DNA of 64,000 bases from Camillea tinctor (Eukaryota; Ascomycota; Sordariomycetes; Xylariales; Xylariaceae): contig MU394116.1 of NCBI GenBank assembly GCA_022578605.1, forward strand, positions 62,001 to 126,000, given 5' to 3'. The notes below the pieces were generated by a model. The model ran no database searches and was not told where the DNA came from. It saw only the letters and a list, made by a program, of their open reading frames with translations. The position numbers and the translations under genes are program-made. Positions 36,834 to 47,152 of the stretch are shown in pieces (the first letter of the stretch is position 1; each line of letters starts with the position of its first letter).

Positions 36834-37767
36834 TTAGGCGACAACACTGAAACCAAACGAGCCATCGAACACGTCGATATCCTCGGGTGCTCTTCCACCG
36901 CGCATAGCCTTCAGCAAATCCAAGGGCGGCACCTCATCCGGACCGTAGAAAGTGAGCAGATTGTCCATATCCTCGTCAGTCAAGCCGCACATCTCGTCCC
37001 AGCTCAAGGCATCACTGACCCTCGTCATCCAGCGCATCCGCTTAGGGCCCTCCTCGGGATTGGGCGCTATCTGGCGTAGTTTGGCACGCAACAGACCAAT
37101 CTTCTCGATGGCGCTGCCAACACCGGGGGGCAGCTGGTTCCCGATGAGCTTGCGGATGCTAGAGGCGAGCCTGGGGCCCTTGCCGTTGGTGCTGACCATA
37201 ATCTGGAGGGGGCCGTCGCGGTGGATGCTGCCGAAGTAGAAATCGCACTCAGGGGGGACATCGGCGATGTTGGCGGGGATGCGGTGCTGCTTGCAGAGCT
37301 TCCAGATCTGGGTGGAAGCAGCAGGATCGTCGATGGCGACGAGGACCATGTCGGGAGGCGCCTGGTTGGGGGGCAAGGTTTCGAGGTCGGAGGGCTGGAA
37401 GAGACGATCGATGTGGGTGACTTGGTGGTTGGAGACGCGATGCCGTACTTCTGGGTTGAGGCCAGATGCTGGACATACCACGACGACCTTGGCATCGGCA
37501 TTGAGGACGTTGAGTATGCGGCCAGCAGCCACCTGAAGAGAAGAAAAGGAGTTAGATTATATTATAATATATTAATATATTACATTATGTTGTAAGACCT
37601 ACTTCTCCTCCGCCAACGACCAGGACGGTTTTATTCTTGATCTGCCATGCTAGAATCAGACTTCCCCCGCCTTGGACCCCGGGGAACTTGTTCAGGTCTT
37701 TGGTATCGGCATCGCTACTGGTATTGGTATTGGTATTGGTGTTGGTATGGGTATTAGTGGTAGCCAT
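36834..37767 (-). CDS. MET8: Siroheme synthase Met8: precorrin-2 dehydrogenase / sirohydrochlorin ferrochelatase
   Basis: Bifunctional enzyme that oxidises precorrin-2 with NAD+ and inserts iron to make siroheme, the cofactor of sulfite (and nitrite) reductase. Two exons, 37767-37603 and 37532-36834, give 287 residues (yeast Met8 is 274). The Rossmann start TVLVVGGGEVAAGRIL spans the splice junction, between VVGGGE and VAAGRIL. The segment ANIADVPPECDFYFGSI corresponds to the active-site region of yeast Met8. Next come QIMVSTNGKGPRLASSIRK and a C-terminal helical dimerisation/ferrochelatase part ending SWDEMCGLTDEDMDNLL. The intron is 70 bp, with a GTAGGT donor and a pyrimidine-rich CTTCAG acceptor. 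The first 25 residues contain a Thr-Asn repeat made by a hexanucleotide microsatellite and are probably dispensable. Confidence 0.95.
37702..37752 (-). repeat. Coding (ACCAAT)n microsatellite at the MET8 N-terminus
   Basis: About six hexanucleotide units, with drift, encode the Thr-Asn run at residues 5-16 of Met8. It is in frame, so length changes would not break the gene. Confidence 0.8.
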
Positions 37768-38498
37768 TGTAGATATATCATGATATCACACAATAATGAT
37801 GCTATTTCCCTATCCAATTGGGGAGTTGATGGAATGAATTGAGCCAATAGGTAGGTATATTTGAGGTACTAGACCTCATACCTGAGAGGAACCCCCTGAT
37901 ACCGATGGTGGTGATGGTTGGTGATGGTTGATATTATTTATTGTTGTAGGTGAAAGAGGAAAAGAGAGAGACGAGATAGAAAGATCTGACGATAAGGAGA
38001 TAAATTAAAAAAGTTATGAAAATTAGAGTATTACGTATGTATGCATATATGTATGTACAACTTGAATTATAGGATCTGGCCCTGTAAAACTTCCCTGTAG
38101 GCACCTTGGCTTCCGTAATAATGGTTGGTTTTATTTTTTTTTCAGCCGCTCCATACTGGAATGCACTAACCTACGCTATAACGTGTAAGTAACAAGTAAC
38201 GTAGGTACGCTGCCTAGATAGTGGTACAGGTAGGTACCATGCATGCATAAGGTGTGTGATAAGGTACAAAGATCGCCCCTCATTTCAATAAAGTAACCTA
38301 AAAAAGTACAGATTACCAGCACCTTATCGGCACGCGCGCATCATTTTGCATCTCTAACCATGTAATAAGTATTGTACAAATGTATCCATCTCCTTTTTAT
38401 ATCTACCTCCTCTAATCAGCCAAAACCAAACTTCAGCTGCAAATAAAAGTGTAAGCAAAAGATATCGTTGTAGATAATTCATTTATATTTATATTTGT

Positions 38499-38536
38499 AT
38501 TTATATATATATACCTAGGTATATATATATATATAT
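38499..38536. repeat. AT palindrome centred on TACCTAGGTA
   Basis: TA repeats flank the 10-base palindrome TACCTAGGTA (38512-38521), making a long self-complementary stretch able to form a cruciform or hairpin. Confidence 0.8.
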
Positions 38537-39087
38537 TTACTTTTTAGATTTTAATTAGTAACATAGTGTACATGTAACCTGTATAACCTACGTACTAGGT
38601 ACTTACCACTAACTTGCAATGCACCGCCATCCCCACCGATCCTATCCGAATCCTTAGCGTTAGCCTTTTAGTTCTTACCTACCTGGGCCTTAGCCTGAAC
38701 CTTGGCTCTAATACATCTCTCTCCCTCTTCCTCCCTCTCTCTCTCTCCACCTATACTCCCTACTATAACTCATACCACTACAAGTATATAGGTACAACTC
38801 TAATCTATTCCTCTCACTAACTTAGCAAAAAGGCTGAAGGTGAAAAGGTTCGGCATAATTCCTTTTTAATATCCTGCTCTTCGATTGTACCGCCGGCATC
38901 CAATCGGATCAAGACACTCGTACTCCGTGAAACTTGCGATTCGATTCGATTCGACTCAACTTTGACGATAGCGGTTCTAAACACCAACTTATACACAATA
39001 CAATACACATGGATCTTAAGACACCATAACCCAGAGAAGAAGAAGAAGAATAAAAAGAGTAAAAAGAGAAAGACAGACAGGCAGAGG

Positions 39088-39120
39088 GACAGAGAGAGAG
39101 AGAGAGAGAGACAGAGACAG
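39088..39120. repeat. (GA)n microsatellite in the FYVE gene leader
   Basis: GA dinucleotides with two CAGA interruptions, about 90 bases upstream of the start codon. Such GA/CT tracts are frequent in fungal 5' leaders. Confidence 0.85.
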
Positions 39121-39211
39121 AGATACGACCTCAACCCCCTCCTCTCTCTAGTCTTCCATAGTCCTCCTCATTACCTCACCTCGCCTCGCCTCGCCTTGCC
39201 ACGCCTTGCCC

Positions 39212-41236
39212 ATGTCTAGTCGCAAGCTGGGTGGGGGGAGGGTTCTAGGCAGTGGAAGAGGCCTCGCTCCTCCTGCCCCCCCAGCTGTGCAGAGAGAACG
39301 AGAAAGAGCCTCGAGCCCGTCCGCACCCTCCGATAGTACCGTTTCTGTAGGCTCTCCTGCTGCCTCCTTCTCGCCCGGCACCCCCGACTCCTTACCCAAC
39401 TTCGCCCAAGACCTGGCCTCCAACATCAGTATCGGTGGTCCCAGTAACAACCGCCATGCCGGCTCCAACCTCGTCTGTCCCATATGCAACGAGGAGATGC
39501 TGACTCTGCTACAACTGAACCGCCACATTGACGACAATCACCAGGAGCTGCCCGAGTTCGAACAAGACGAGGTCAAGACCTGGATAGACAAGCAGGTACT
39601 CAAGGCGAAGCGATTCCAACCCCTTTCCCTCATCAATCAGAAACTCCGTGGACTCGAAGTCTTTGAATCCAACGAGACCCTACCTCCTCCGCCCGTCGTC
39701 ACGAGCCGGACCGCGCGAGCCCCTGCTCCCGAACTACCCCTTGACCCCGACGACCTTATCACCAAATCCCATTGGCAGCGCCAAGGCCCCGGCGATTTAT
39801 GTACCGACCCAGCATGCGGCAAGCGATTAGGCGCCGTCAACGGCAATATCAACTGCAGACAGTGCGGCCGCCTATTTTGCGAGGAGCATACCATGTATCA
39901 GATGAAATTGTCGAGATCGGCTGCCCACGAACCTGTGAGGGGATACTGGTATAGAGTATGCGAGACGTGTTACAAGTCAAGAGAAGGGTACAACGATCAC
40001 AATGGCTTTTCAAGAGATCATACCAAAGACTTTGCCGCGACACGGAGGAAGAGGGTGGACAGGCAAACACTCGAGATATCCCGTCTGGAGAAGAGACTCA
40101 CCAAGTTGACGCAGTTATTGGCAAACCCCCCTGAAGAGATAGCGGCTAACGGCAGCGGGAGCTTGCTAGCGCCGGTAACTTCGCTGTCTGCCCAGAGGAA
40201 CCAGCGTAAAGTCCTCGAGCAGTCCGTAGTAACGTGGGAGGATGATGCCAAGGTTTCTAAGTGCCCCTTTTGCCAGCAAGAATTCGGCTCCTGGACGTTC
40301 CGTCGGCATCATTGTCGAATATGTGGGCGTGTAGTGTGCGCCGATCCGCAGACTGGTTGTTCTGGAGAGGTAGGACTGAATGTCGCCAACCCGACGGTTC
40401 CCACGTCGGAGAAGCCTGGCGCCAACTCGATAAGTATAGATATCAGGATGTGCCGTGACTGCAAGTCTACCATCTTTGCCAAGCGTGACTTTGTCGATTC
40501 GATTATATACAAACCGCCTGACCAGCGGGCTTACGAAACATTGCGACAGTTCGAGCGCGGCATCAAGCAGCTATTGCCTTCGTTTCAGCGGGCGTTATTG
40601 CCCCTGCAGGATGAGAATAACCCTCCGAGCCATGCCCAGATTCAGGAGGCGGCTAAGCTCAGAAAGAGACTTACCGATAGCTTTACCAAGTACGACGTGG
40701 CAGCGCGACGGATTCGCGACATGAAAACCGACAGCCCGACCCAGCAGCAGCTACAGCGAGCCATATACCAAGCCGGATCATCATTCCTGCACATGCACAT
40801 GTTACCTCTCAAGAATCTACCGCGGATGCTGAAACATAGCAATAGCTCTAGCTCCTCCGGCTCGGCGAAGAACCGGCTGCTCCTGGCCAACGGTCACGGG
40901 GCCAGCCCACTTCGCAACGGCGAAGGGTTCGACACGGCCAGCCAGACGAGCGAGACCAGCACGGTGGTGTCGGCGCTCGAGACGGAGGAGAAGGAGCTGC
41001 GCGAGCGCCTCATCGTGCTCGAAGAGCAGCGCTACATGGTGCGGAAGATGATCGCCAACTCCCAGGGCGCGCGGCGCTTCGAGGAAGTCAGCGCGCTCAC
41101 GAGGAATGTGGAAGAGCTCGATCGGGAGATCGAGAACGTCAGAGACCAGGTGGTGGGCGTGGAAGATCGGTGGCAGGGTTTGTATGCTAATGGTAGTGGT
41201 GGTGGTGTTGTTGATGGGACAGCTGCTCTGGCGTAA
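39212..41236 (+). CDS. Vac1/Pep7-like FYVE-domain protein (Rabenosyn-5 family)
   Basis: Intronless, 674 residues. It resembles yeast Vac1/Pep7 (Vps19), which binds PI3P, Rab5-type GTPase and the SM protein Vps45 to drive fusion at the endosome. A C2H2-like finger (CPICNEEM...HIDDNH, about 89-110) comes first. A first, degenerate FYVE-like domain follows (about 180-255; CTDPACGKRL, CRQCGRLFC, CETC) without the basic HHC motif. The canonical FYVE domain (about 340-430) has WEDD, CPFCQQEF, RRHHCRICGRVVC and CRDC, the full PI3P-binding signature. Downstream, residues 430-540 form the helical Vps45/Rab-binding region (RQFERGIKQLLPSFQRALLP; QAGSSFLHMHMLPL). A coiled coil follows at about 595-655 (ETEEKELRERLIVLEEQRYM). 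The start is the first ATG at 39212. A 17-G run starts 8 bases after the stop. Confidence 0.93.
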   Translation: MSSRKLGGGRVLGSGRGLAPPAPPAVQRERERASSPSAPSDSTVSVGSPAASFSPGTPDSLPNFAQDLASNISIGGPSNNRHAGSNLVCPICNEEMLTLLQLNRHIDDNHQELPEFEQDEVKTWIDKQVLKAKRFQPLSLINQKLRGLEVFESNETLPPPPVVTSRTARAPAPELPLDPDDLITKSHWQRQGPGDLCTDPACGKRLGAVNGNINCRQCGRLFCEEHTMYQMKLSRSAAHEPVRGYWYRVCETCYKSREGYNDHNGFSRDHTKDFAATRRKRVDRQTLEISRLEKRLTKLTQLLANPPEEIAANGSGSLLAPVTSLSAQRNQRKVLEQSVVTWEDDAKVSKCPFCQQEFGSWTFRRHHCRICGRVVCADPQTGCSGEVGLNVANPTVPTSEKPGANSISIDIRMCRDCKSTIFAKRDFVDSIIYKPPDQRAYETLRQFERGIKQLLPSFQRALLPLQDENNPPSHAQIQEAAKLRKRLTDSFTKYDVAARRIRDMKTDSPTQQQLQRAIYQAGSSFLHMHMLPLKNLPRMLKHSNSSSSSGSAKNRLLLANGHGASPLRNGEGFDTASQTSETSTVVSALETEEKELRERLIVLEEQRYMVRKMIANSQGARRFEEVSALTRNVEELDREIENVRDQVVGVEDRWQGLYANGSGGGVVDGTAALA

Positions 41237-42196
41237 AAAAAAAAGGGGGGGGGGGGGGGGGAGGTTTGGAGGAAGGGAAGGGGAAAGGAGGTATTTTATT
41301 TTATGGAATATTCATTATGGGGAAGCCAGCCAGCCACCTTGTTCAACAAAAAAGTTATGTTACGAGGGTTTATTTATTTTTTCACTTTTTTTTCCCATCT
41401 TTCTTCTCTCTTTCCAGCATGTATAATGTAAAGGGGTTCATAGCATGGCACCGGCGTTTATTGTTGTTGGAGGATTTGGCTAGGACCAGTACCAGTACCA
41501 TAACCAGTTGTTCTTATTATTGTTGTTGTTATTATTATTATTACCATCACTATTATCATCATGATAAATCAATCAATCAACCATGCCGAATACTCAGTTA
41601 TTTATTTGATCGAGAAAAACGGGAAGGGTTATATATATATACCTAGGTATATATATTTGAATTCACGTCTCCCTATGGTTTCGGTACTGATTGAATTGAA
41701 GAATAAATACAAGAAACGCTTCGGGAAAGTATTGCCTCAGCCTGTTTACTGTATTGGAACCTACCTGAGTTACCTGAGTTCTCAAAGAGATGACCTGATG
41801 ATTACCTGACTTACCTAGCCGACCTAACCTACCTATGACCTAGGGTTTTGGGTTAGGAAGCAGTCGTGTTTATTATCATCATTAGTAGTAGTAGTAGCAG
41901 TAGTATTATGGTGTTATAATCATCTTTTCTGACACTTGAGATGAGATGGGGTTTTAGGTAGGTAACCTAGGCTGTCAGACAAATACCTATTCCTCGTTGT
42001 GGAAATTCTCGTCCCAAGCTAAGAAACCTCCATCCTTTTTTTTGCTTGCCTTTTTCTGACTAACATAGCTGAACTTATTTCATACCCTACCTCCCTTGCT
42101 CTCTGCCCCTTTTTACATAGGATAGGGTTAGGGTTTAGGTATCTCATCTCATTGCTCTTTCTTGCCTCAGCCCTCATACTCACTCTTATTCCTCTC
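41237..42196. other. Convergent 3' intergenic region
   Basis: Holds a 17-G run (41245-41261), ATT/TTG trinucleotide repeats (41515-41560, 41875-41910), an AT palindrome on TACCTAGGTA (41630-41657), repeated TACCTGA/ACCTA words (41760-41840) and a short telomere-like TTAGGG pair (42123-42139). No gene. Confidence 0.6.
41630..41657. repeat. AT palindrome centred on TACCTAGGTA
   Basis: Same design as the palindrome at 38.5 kb: TA repeats on both sides of TACCTAGGTA (41640-41649). The two copies bracket the FYVE gene. Confidence 0.8.
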
Positions 42197-43309
42197 TTAC
42201 CCCATGTCACTGCTCATAAAGCGACGGGGCCTTTTAGGAGAGCGGGGAAGCGAGGACCGGAGATACTGCTCGCGGATGTCAGTTACCTCGGGCCAAAGCT
42301 TGGTGAGCCGGAAGCGGGCTTGCAGGTCCGGCGAGTCCCAAGGGAGGGGGGCGTAGCGGTCGCCGTAGCGATCGCGAAACGCCATAGCTATGTCCTTGTT
42401 TTTGTCTTGGGCAGCGGCAAAAGCAGGGTTGAGCTCTTCGAGGGTGCGCTCGCCAGGGTCCTGGGGTACGGCGTCGAGCATAACGAGATGTGCAGGGTCC
42501 GGGTTCTGAGGGGCGGGAAGATGGGAAACCGACGGAGTCTGGGTTACAAGCTCTGTGATGACATCCTGGATGGCACTGAAGGTGAGACGGCTACTGCGCG
42601 CCAGGTTGATGCAGTAACGATGTGTAGGGATGGAGGACGGTAAAGGGGGGTTAAACTGCGGGTCGTAGACCCAGCCTAAGTCCGAGTCGTCGTCGCTGTC
42701 ACTGGCAGCCCAGAGGGCGGGAGATTCCTCATAGGGCAGGTTGAAGCTGCAGTTCTCGATGGAGAGGCAGAATATGTCGTCTATGTGCACGCGGATGGTG
42801 CGGTGGACAAGAGGTTCTGGCTCTAGTTCTTGCGGCTGCCGCTGCTGCTTTCCTGTAGCTTCTGCTGCTGAATTGTCTCCGGGGGTGAGTGATAATCTAC
42901 GTCGTGGGTCAGTCAGAGGCGTTAAACTCCTCAGCTGGCCATCTCGCGCGCGTATGAACAAGCCCCGGCGCGGGCGTGTCAAGATAACCTGGGCAGCTTT
43001 CCTAGCGGGGATAGCACACACAAGCCTAGCCTCTCGACAGGTACGGCAGAGGGCATCACGAGCTTGCCAGACGGAGGGATCATACGTGGCGACTTGCTCG
43101 TCGTGGTGGTTGATCTCGAGGCGGCGCAGGTCTAAGCGCATGAGGGGTACGGAGATGCTCCGGTTGGCGCCACGGTGGTCGTTGGGGATGACATGTATGT
43201 TGAAGAAGTTGATTCCGGGAGAGGGCACGGCGGCGAGCCAGATCTGATGGCGGATCTCCGGAGGTAGATCCGGGAACCGAGAGAATTGTTGGGAGGATGG
43301 GTGGGACAT
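42197..43309 (-). CDS. 2EXR-domain fungal protein
   Basis: Intronless, 370 residues, function unknown. Near the N-terminus it carries the 2EXR pattern common in Pezizomycotina: FSRFPDLPPEIRHQIWLAA, followed after about 80 residues by RDALCRTCREARLVC. These large paralogous families are F-box-like in appearance, but no biochemical role is established. The middle (about 140-240) is variable and acidic (ASDSDDDSDLGWVYDP). The C-terminal third has an ordered block (GDRYAPLPWDSPDLQARF, WPEVTDIREQYL) and ends SPKRPRRFMSSDMG. The start at 43309 was chosen because it precedes the conserved motif by only about 10 residues; the frame upstream is a T/F-rich leader. It is divergently arranged with fta1, sharing 678 bp. 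Confidence 0.75.
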   Translation of the reverse strand: MSHPSSQQFSRFPDLPPEIRHQIWLAAVPSPGINFFNIHVIPNDHRGANRSISVPLMRLDLRRLEINHHDEQVATYDPSVWQARDALCRTCREARLVCAIPARKAAQVILTRPRRGLFIRARDGQLRSLTPLTDPRRRLSLTPGDNSAAEATGKQQRQPQELEPEPLVHRTIRVHIDDIFCLSIENCSFNLPYEESPALWAASDSDDDSDLGWVYDPQFNPPLPSSIPTHRYCINLARSSRLTFSAIQDVITELVTQTPSVSHLPAPQNPDPAHLVMLDAVPQDPGERTLEELNPAFAAAQDKNKDIAMAFRDRYGDRYAPLPWDSPDLQARFRLTKLWPEVTDIREQYLRSSLPRSPKRPRRFMSSDMG

Positions 43310-43987
43310 GTTTTTTCTTTCTTTTTCTTCTTTCTGGTATGATGGGCAAAAGATGAAGGAGAGGGGGGGGGAGAAGAAGAAGAATAAAGGAAAAGAAGAA
43401 AAGAGGAGAAGAGGAAAAGGTGTAAATGGCAAAGGTTAAAGGTTAAAAGTTAAAGGTTAATAATTATAATAGGTTACATAGTTACATAAGCTAGGTTAGG
43501 TACCTCCTATACTCCGTACTCCGTCAGTGATACTATTATGTCTGATAAGGAACTCTTATCATAGCTGACGATAGATTTACCTAACCTACCTGCTGTAACT
43601 TTACGGGTTACCCCGCGCTAAACTTAGGTAACCTTAATGCATGTATTGTACAATACATACCTAAAGCCAGTAAAGTATCCACCAAGTTTTCAATTCCAAA
43701 TCATCTCAACATTGAAAACTCCATCTATGCGAATTCACGACTGGATATTATTTCCCACTCAACCACCACACCAATTTGTCTTGTCTTTCTTATATGACGT
43801 GTAATCTGATCCCTTCTGCCTAACCGACTTCAAATCATCTTATTTGGCCCTAATTCAATCGGAATTCGACGCGTAGTGTTCGCTTCCTATAATGTAACCT
43901 AGCTAGTGTTTACCTACCTAGGTATTATATATAAACAACCCAAAGAAAAAAAAAGAATAGAGGAGAGAGAGAAAAAAAAATCACCAA
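43310..43987. other. Shared divergent promoter of the 2EXR gene and fta1
   Basis: 678 bp with a 9-G run (43363-43371), TTAAAGGTTAA repeats (43435-43465), TAGGTA words and an ACGCGT (43869-43874). An A-rich leader (43950-43987) runs into fta1. No gene. Confidence 0.6.
43869..43874. promoter_or_regulatory. Possible MCB (ACGCGT) element upstream of fta1
   Basis: The hexamer recognised by MBF in yeasts lies 114 bp before the fta1 start. The hexamer occurs about eight times in this window, near chance, so this is only suggestive. Confidence 0.25.
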
Positions 43988-45589
43988 ATGCCTTCCCGAA
44001 GACGAAAGCGCGCCTCTCCCGTTCCCGAACCCGATATCCCTGCCGAAGACCCGGCATCTGCATCCGATCACGATCACCGAGATGACGCCAACGACGACAA
44101 CGAGTCATCCCACTTCAACCTCCGTTTCTTCAACACCACATTCTCTACCTACCGCGCCTCTCCCTTCTACGTAAATCCAAACCTCGGCGATGATGCCAGC
44201 AGGGGTAAAAGCCAGAGGAAACAAGCATCCTCCTCCTCTTCTATCCTATCGACTCCCATAGCCCTAGACACCCTATCGAAGCGCCTGCGCGATACCCTCG
44301 TCGGCGACGTAGTGCGCGGTGTGCAAGTCGGTCTAGGCGGGGCTGAGAGTGACGCCGCAGCGTTGGGACGGACCGGTGCATTGCTGAGGGTAGATTGGCG
44401 GTGGCGCAATCTAGTCAGCTTGTTAGAATACACTGCGCCGAGACGGGCGCGGGAGGGCAGCGAAGAATTAGGCGGGGATGATAATGACGATGATTACGAC
44501 GATGACAGGAGAGTATCGAAGAAATCACGCGCGCTATGCTTGAGCCTCGAATACGAGAATGCTACCTTTGGCGCATTTCTACTCCCCGATTTGGAGGGGA
44601 GCGATGACAATGAAGAGAGGGAGGAGGGAGCGAAACCATCGTGGACGTGGCAACCCACACCTACCATCACCACCACCACCGATGACAGCCGCTCCTCCTC
44701 ATCTTCCTTTATACACCTCCCCCTCCTTCTCCTCCGTATGCCCGCGGCCCTGAAATCCGTCCTCGTCGATTTCCTATCCAGCACGTTTGACTGCCGCATC
44801 AGCCCCCTCCACCTAGGGACCCGGACCCTCGTGCGCAGCTGGGAGATTTGGCTCTCTGGGACTAACAACCGCGCTCCTACCAAAGACGCCGCTCTCACGC
44901 TGGGCTTTTATATCCCGGATGAACAGCAACTACAACAGCAGCAACAATCACCCCCTGCAGATGACGCAGAGGACACCGCAATGGAGAAGACGGGTAGTGG
45001 AGGAGGTAACAGCAGTGGACAGCAAGAACTCCGGCTCGGCCTCAAATCCATAGACGTCATTGTGCCCGCGGAGCAAGTCCAGCGATTTGCGCGCGCGGGA
45101 CGCAGCATCGTCAGCAACAACCCCAGCCATCGAAAGCGGGGGCCCACGCCAGCGGACGACGACGATGACGAAGACAAGGAGAGACAGCGCCGGAGGAAGC
45201 TTGCCGGGGGCCGAGAAGAAGAAGGATGGGCGTGGCGGCGTCAACGTCAGCGGGATCCTAAAGAAAAGAAGAAACAGTCGGGAGAAAAGGGGGGAGAGGA
45301 GGAGGAGGACAGGGACGAAGACGACCAGGACCAGCCTTTCGCCGAGGCCCTGGCTGCCTACCTAGATGCCCACCTCGCCCTCGACCTGTTCCACCCCGGC
45401 GTGCGGGTCCTGCGCGTTGCGTGCGACGCCTTTGCCTTGTCCTCAGGGGGTAGGGTCAAGGTCTTCGCCTCCTCCTCCTCTACCAGTGGTGCTAATACAT
45501 GGACGTTTGTGAAGGATCTGGTGGCATGTGCACAAGGAAGCAGGAATAAGACGAGATGGAAAATAGGGATGGAGAAAGGGGGGGTATGA
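43988..45589 (+). CDS. fta1: Kinetochore Sim4-complex subunit Fta1 (CENP-L family)
   Basis: Intronless, 533 residues. Fta1/CENP-L is part of the inner-kinetochore CCAN (Sim4/Ctf19 complex) next to CENP-N. Family motifs seen: FNTTFSTYRASPFYV (about 48-62), LSKRLRDTLVGDVVRGVQVG (about 97-116, a hallmark block), LSLEYENATFGAFLL (about 180-195), FIHLPLLLLRMPAALKSVLVDFLSSTFD (about 240-270) and LRLGLKSIDVIVPA. The C-terminal core has DLFHPGVRVLRVACDAFALS and a short basic tail. Long low-complexity inserts are species-specific: an acidic Asp run, Gln-rich PDEQQLQQQQQ, and a Lys/Glu-rich charged stretch (about 380-440). The start ATG at 43988 has a good CACCAAATG context and sits just before the conserved N-terminal block. 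Family assignment is by motif memory. Confidence 0.85.
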   Translation: MPSRRRKRASPVPEPDIPAEDPASASDHDHRDDANDDNESSHFNLRFFNTTFSTYRASPFYVNPNLGDDASRGKSQRKQASSSSSILSTPIALDTLSKRLRDTLVGDVVRGVQVGLGGAESDAAALGRTGALLRVDWRWRNLVSLLEYTAPRRAREGSEELGGDDNDDDYDDDRRVSKKSRALCLSLEYENATFGAFLLPDLEGSDDNEEREEGAKPSWTWQPTPTITTTTDDSRSSSSSFIHLPLLLLRMPAALKSVLVDFLSSTFDCRISPLHLGTRTLVRSWEIWLSGTNNRAPTKDAALTLGFYIPDEQQLQQQQQSPPADDAEDTAMEKTGSGGGNSSGQQELRLGLKSIDVIVPAEQVQRFARAGRSIVSNNPSHRKRGPTPADDDDDEDKERQRRRKLAGGREEEGWAWRRQRQRDPKEKKKQSGEKGGEEEEDRDEDDQDQPFAEALAAYLDAHLALDLFHPGVRVLRVACDAFALSSGGRVKVFASSSSTSGANTWTFVKDLVACAQGSRNKTRWKIGMEKGGV

Positions 45590-47152
45590 GAAAAGGGTTA
45601 GGGTTAGGATAGAGTTAGGAGTAGAGAGAAGGGGGGGTCTTGATTATATACACACTTAAATACCTACCCTAGGTACACACACATATATATATATATATAT
45701 GCGTGTGTGTAGATATATAAGAGAACAGAGTGAAGAGAGATGAGAGCATGTCTCGTCTCCTCATCATACACCTTACCTTACCTCGCTCTCTGCCTGTCTG
45801 TCTCTTGGTGAAATGAAGAAAATAAAACTGCCTTGGGTGGAAAACACAACTCGCCTTCTGTAACATGAGCAGAGCTGGTAACAAAGTGAACAAGAAGAAA
45901 AGAAACGTAGGCTAGGTAGGCCGGTAGGTACCTGGTACGTATTATTGTTGGATTAGAAAATGATGATAATGGTATAGGTTAATACAAATCTCCCTATCAA
46001 TTACCTATAGCTACCTAGGTAACCAACCTCGGTATATATGTCTATTGGAAGGGAAAATAGAACAATCATGCATAATCACAATAATGAGGCCATCGTCGTT
46101 ATTACCCACCCTTTTATCTTACCTTTCCCTCGTTTCTTTTCCTTTTTGTACACAGGGGGCATCTATCCACTGATTAATATATATTCATACACGCGTAATA
46201 TACCTATGTATCAGTAGTTCTTCCAGATGTTCTTAAGGGGGGTAAAATGAAAAATGCACTTACCCTAGGTAACCTACAGACTCTAGATCCATTCCGTCCC
46301 GTGTTATATACTAAGTATCTACATTTTGTTTATCTTACTGACTACAGAATACATAACTGAGAGGTTCTTACGCATGTAACCTAAAGGTACCTAGGTATCT
46401 ATGTGCGTAGGTTTAGGTAATTTTGCGTTGTTTTTGACGCCAACCAGTTAGAAACATAAACATCAAAACTGAAAACAAGCCTCACAATCAATCATTTAAT
46501 TCAGCAACGGCCTAGAAGTACCTCTTCAGTGGGAAGAGGGACCGGGTATTGATAGCTCTCTCACCCCCTTACTCCCCTTCCTCTTCCTCTATACATACAG
46601 GTTACATACATACATAGCAATGCGTTTGTCCTTTCGTGGGCTGTGCCGTGCTGGGATATCCCTACATAGTTGTTAGATGTGTGTACACCTAGCCTGGCAT
46701 AACCCTAACCTGACTGGCCTATACTTGGCACGCCAGGTCAACTATATACCTCCTCTCTCTCTCTCTAAGCCAGTCAAAATCGACCTCTATTGTAATAGTC
46801 ACATCTTAGGTGGTAATTAAAACAAGATCCCTTTTCCCCCAATGTAGACGTAGGTAGGTCTGGTAGTCCGCCACGTAGATATGTAGCTATCGTAGCTCTC
46901 GGGAAGGGGGAGCGAGGAAGATCAGAAAACAACTCCCCCCTATGCCCCAAAACATGCTGCAATGCCAAGTACCGCCGCCGAAAAGAAACAACACCCATTT
47001 CAATGCCAGATACACATAATACACTCTCTACAGCAAGTCGAATTCAACCAACCGTTCGTCCCATTAGCGTAGAGTTTGTTTTGTCTTCCTTTTGTCAAAG
47101 GGCCCCAAAGGTATATATCAATCAACACCGGTCGTCCCATGTCATCTATTAA
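45590..47152. other. Convergent 3' intergenic region
   Basis: 1.6 kb without a gene. It starts with a short GGGTTAGGGTTAGG (45595-45608). A CA/TA/TG compound follows that is self-complementary (45674-45710), with TACCTAGGTA at 46012-46021 and 46388-46397 and a CT microsatellite near 46750. Confidence 0.6.
45674..45710. repeat. Self-complementary (CA)(TA)(TG) compound repeat
   Basis: An ACACAC run, then TA repeats, then GTGTGTGT. The ends pair, so the whole block can fold on itself. Confidence 0.8.

Larger units (their letters stand above)
37768..39211. other. Divergent promoter region between MET8 and the FYVE gene
   Basis: 1.4 kb without a gene. It contains an AT-rich palindrome centred on ACCTAGGT (38499-38536), TAGGTA words and a (GA)n tract (39088-39120) close to the FYVE gene start. 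Confidence 0.6.
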
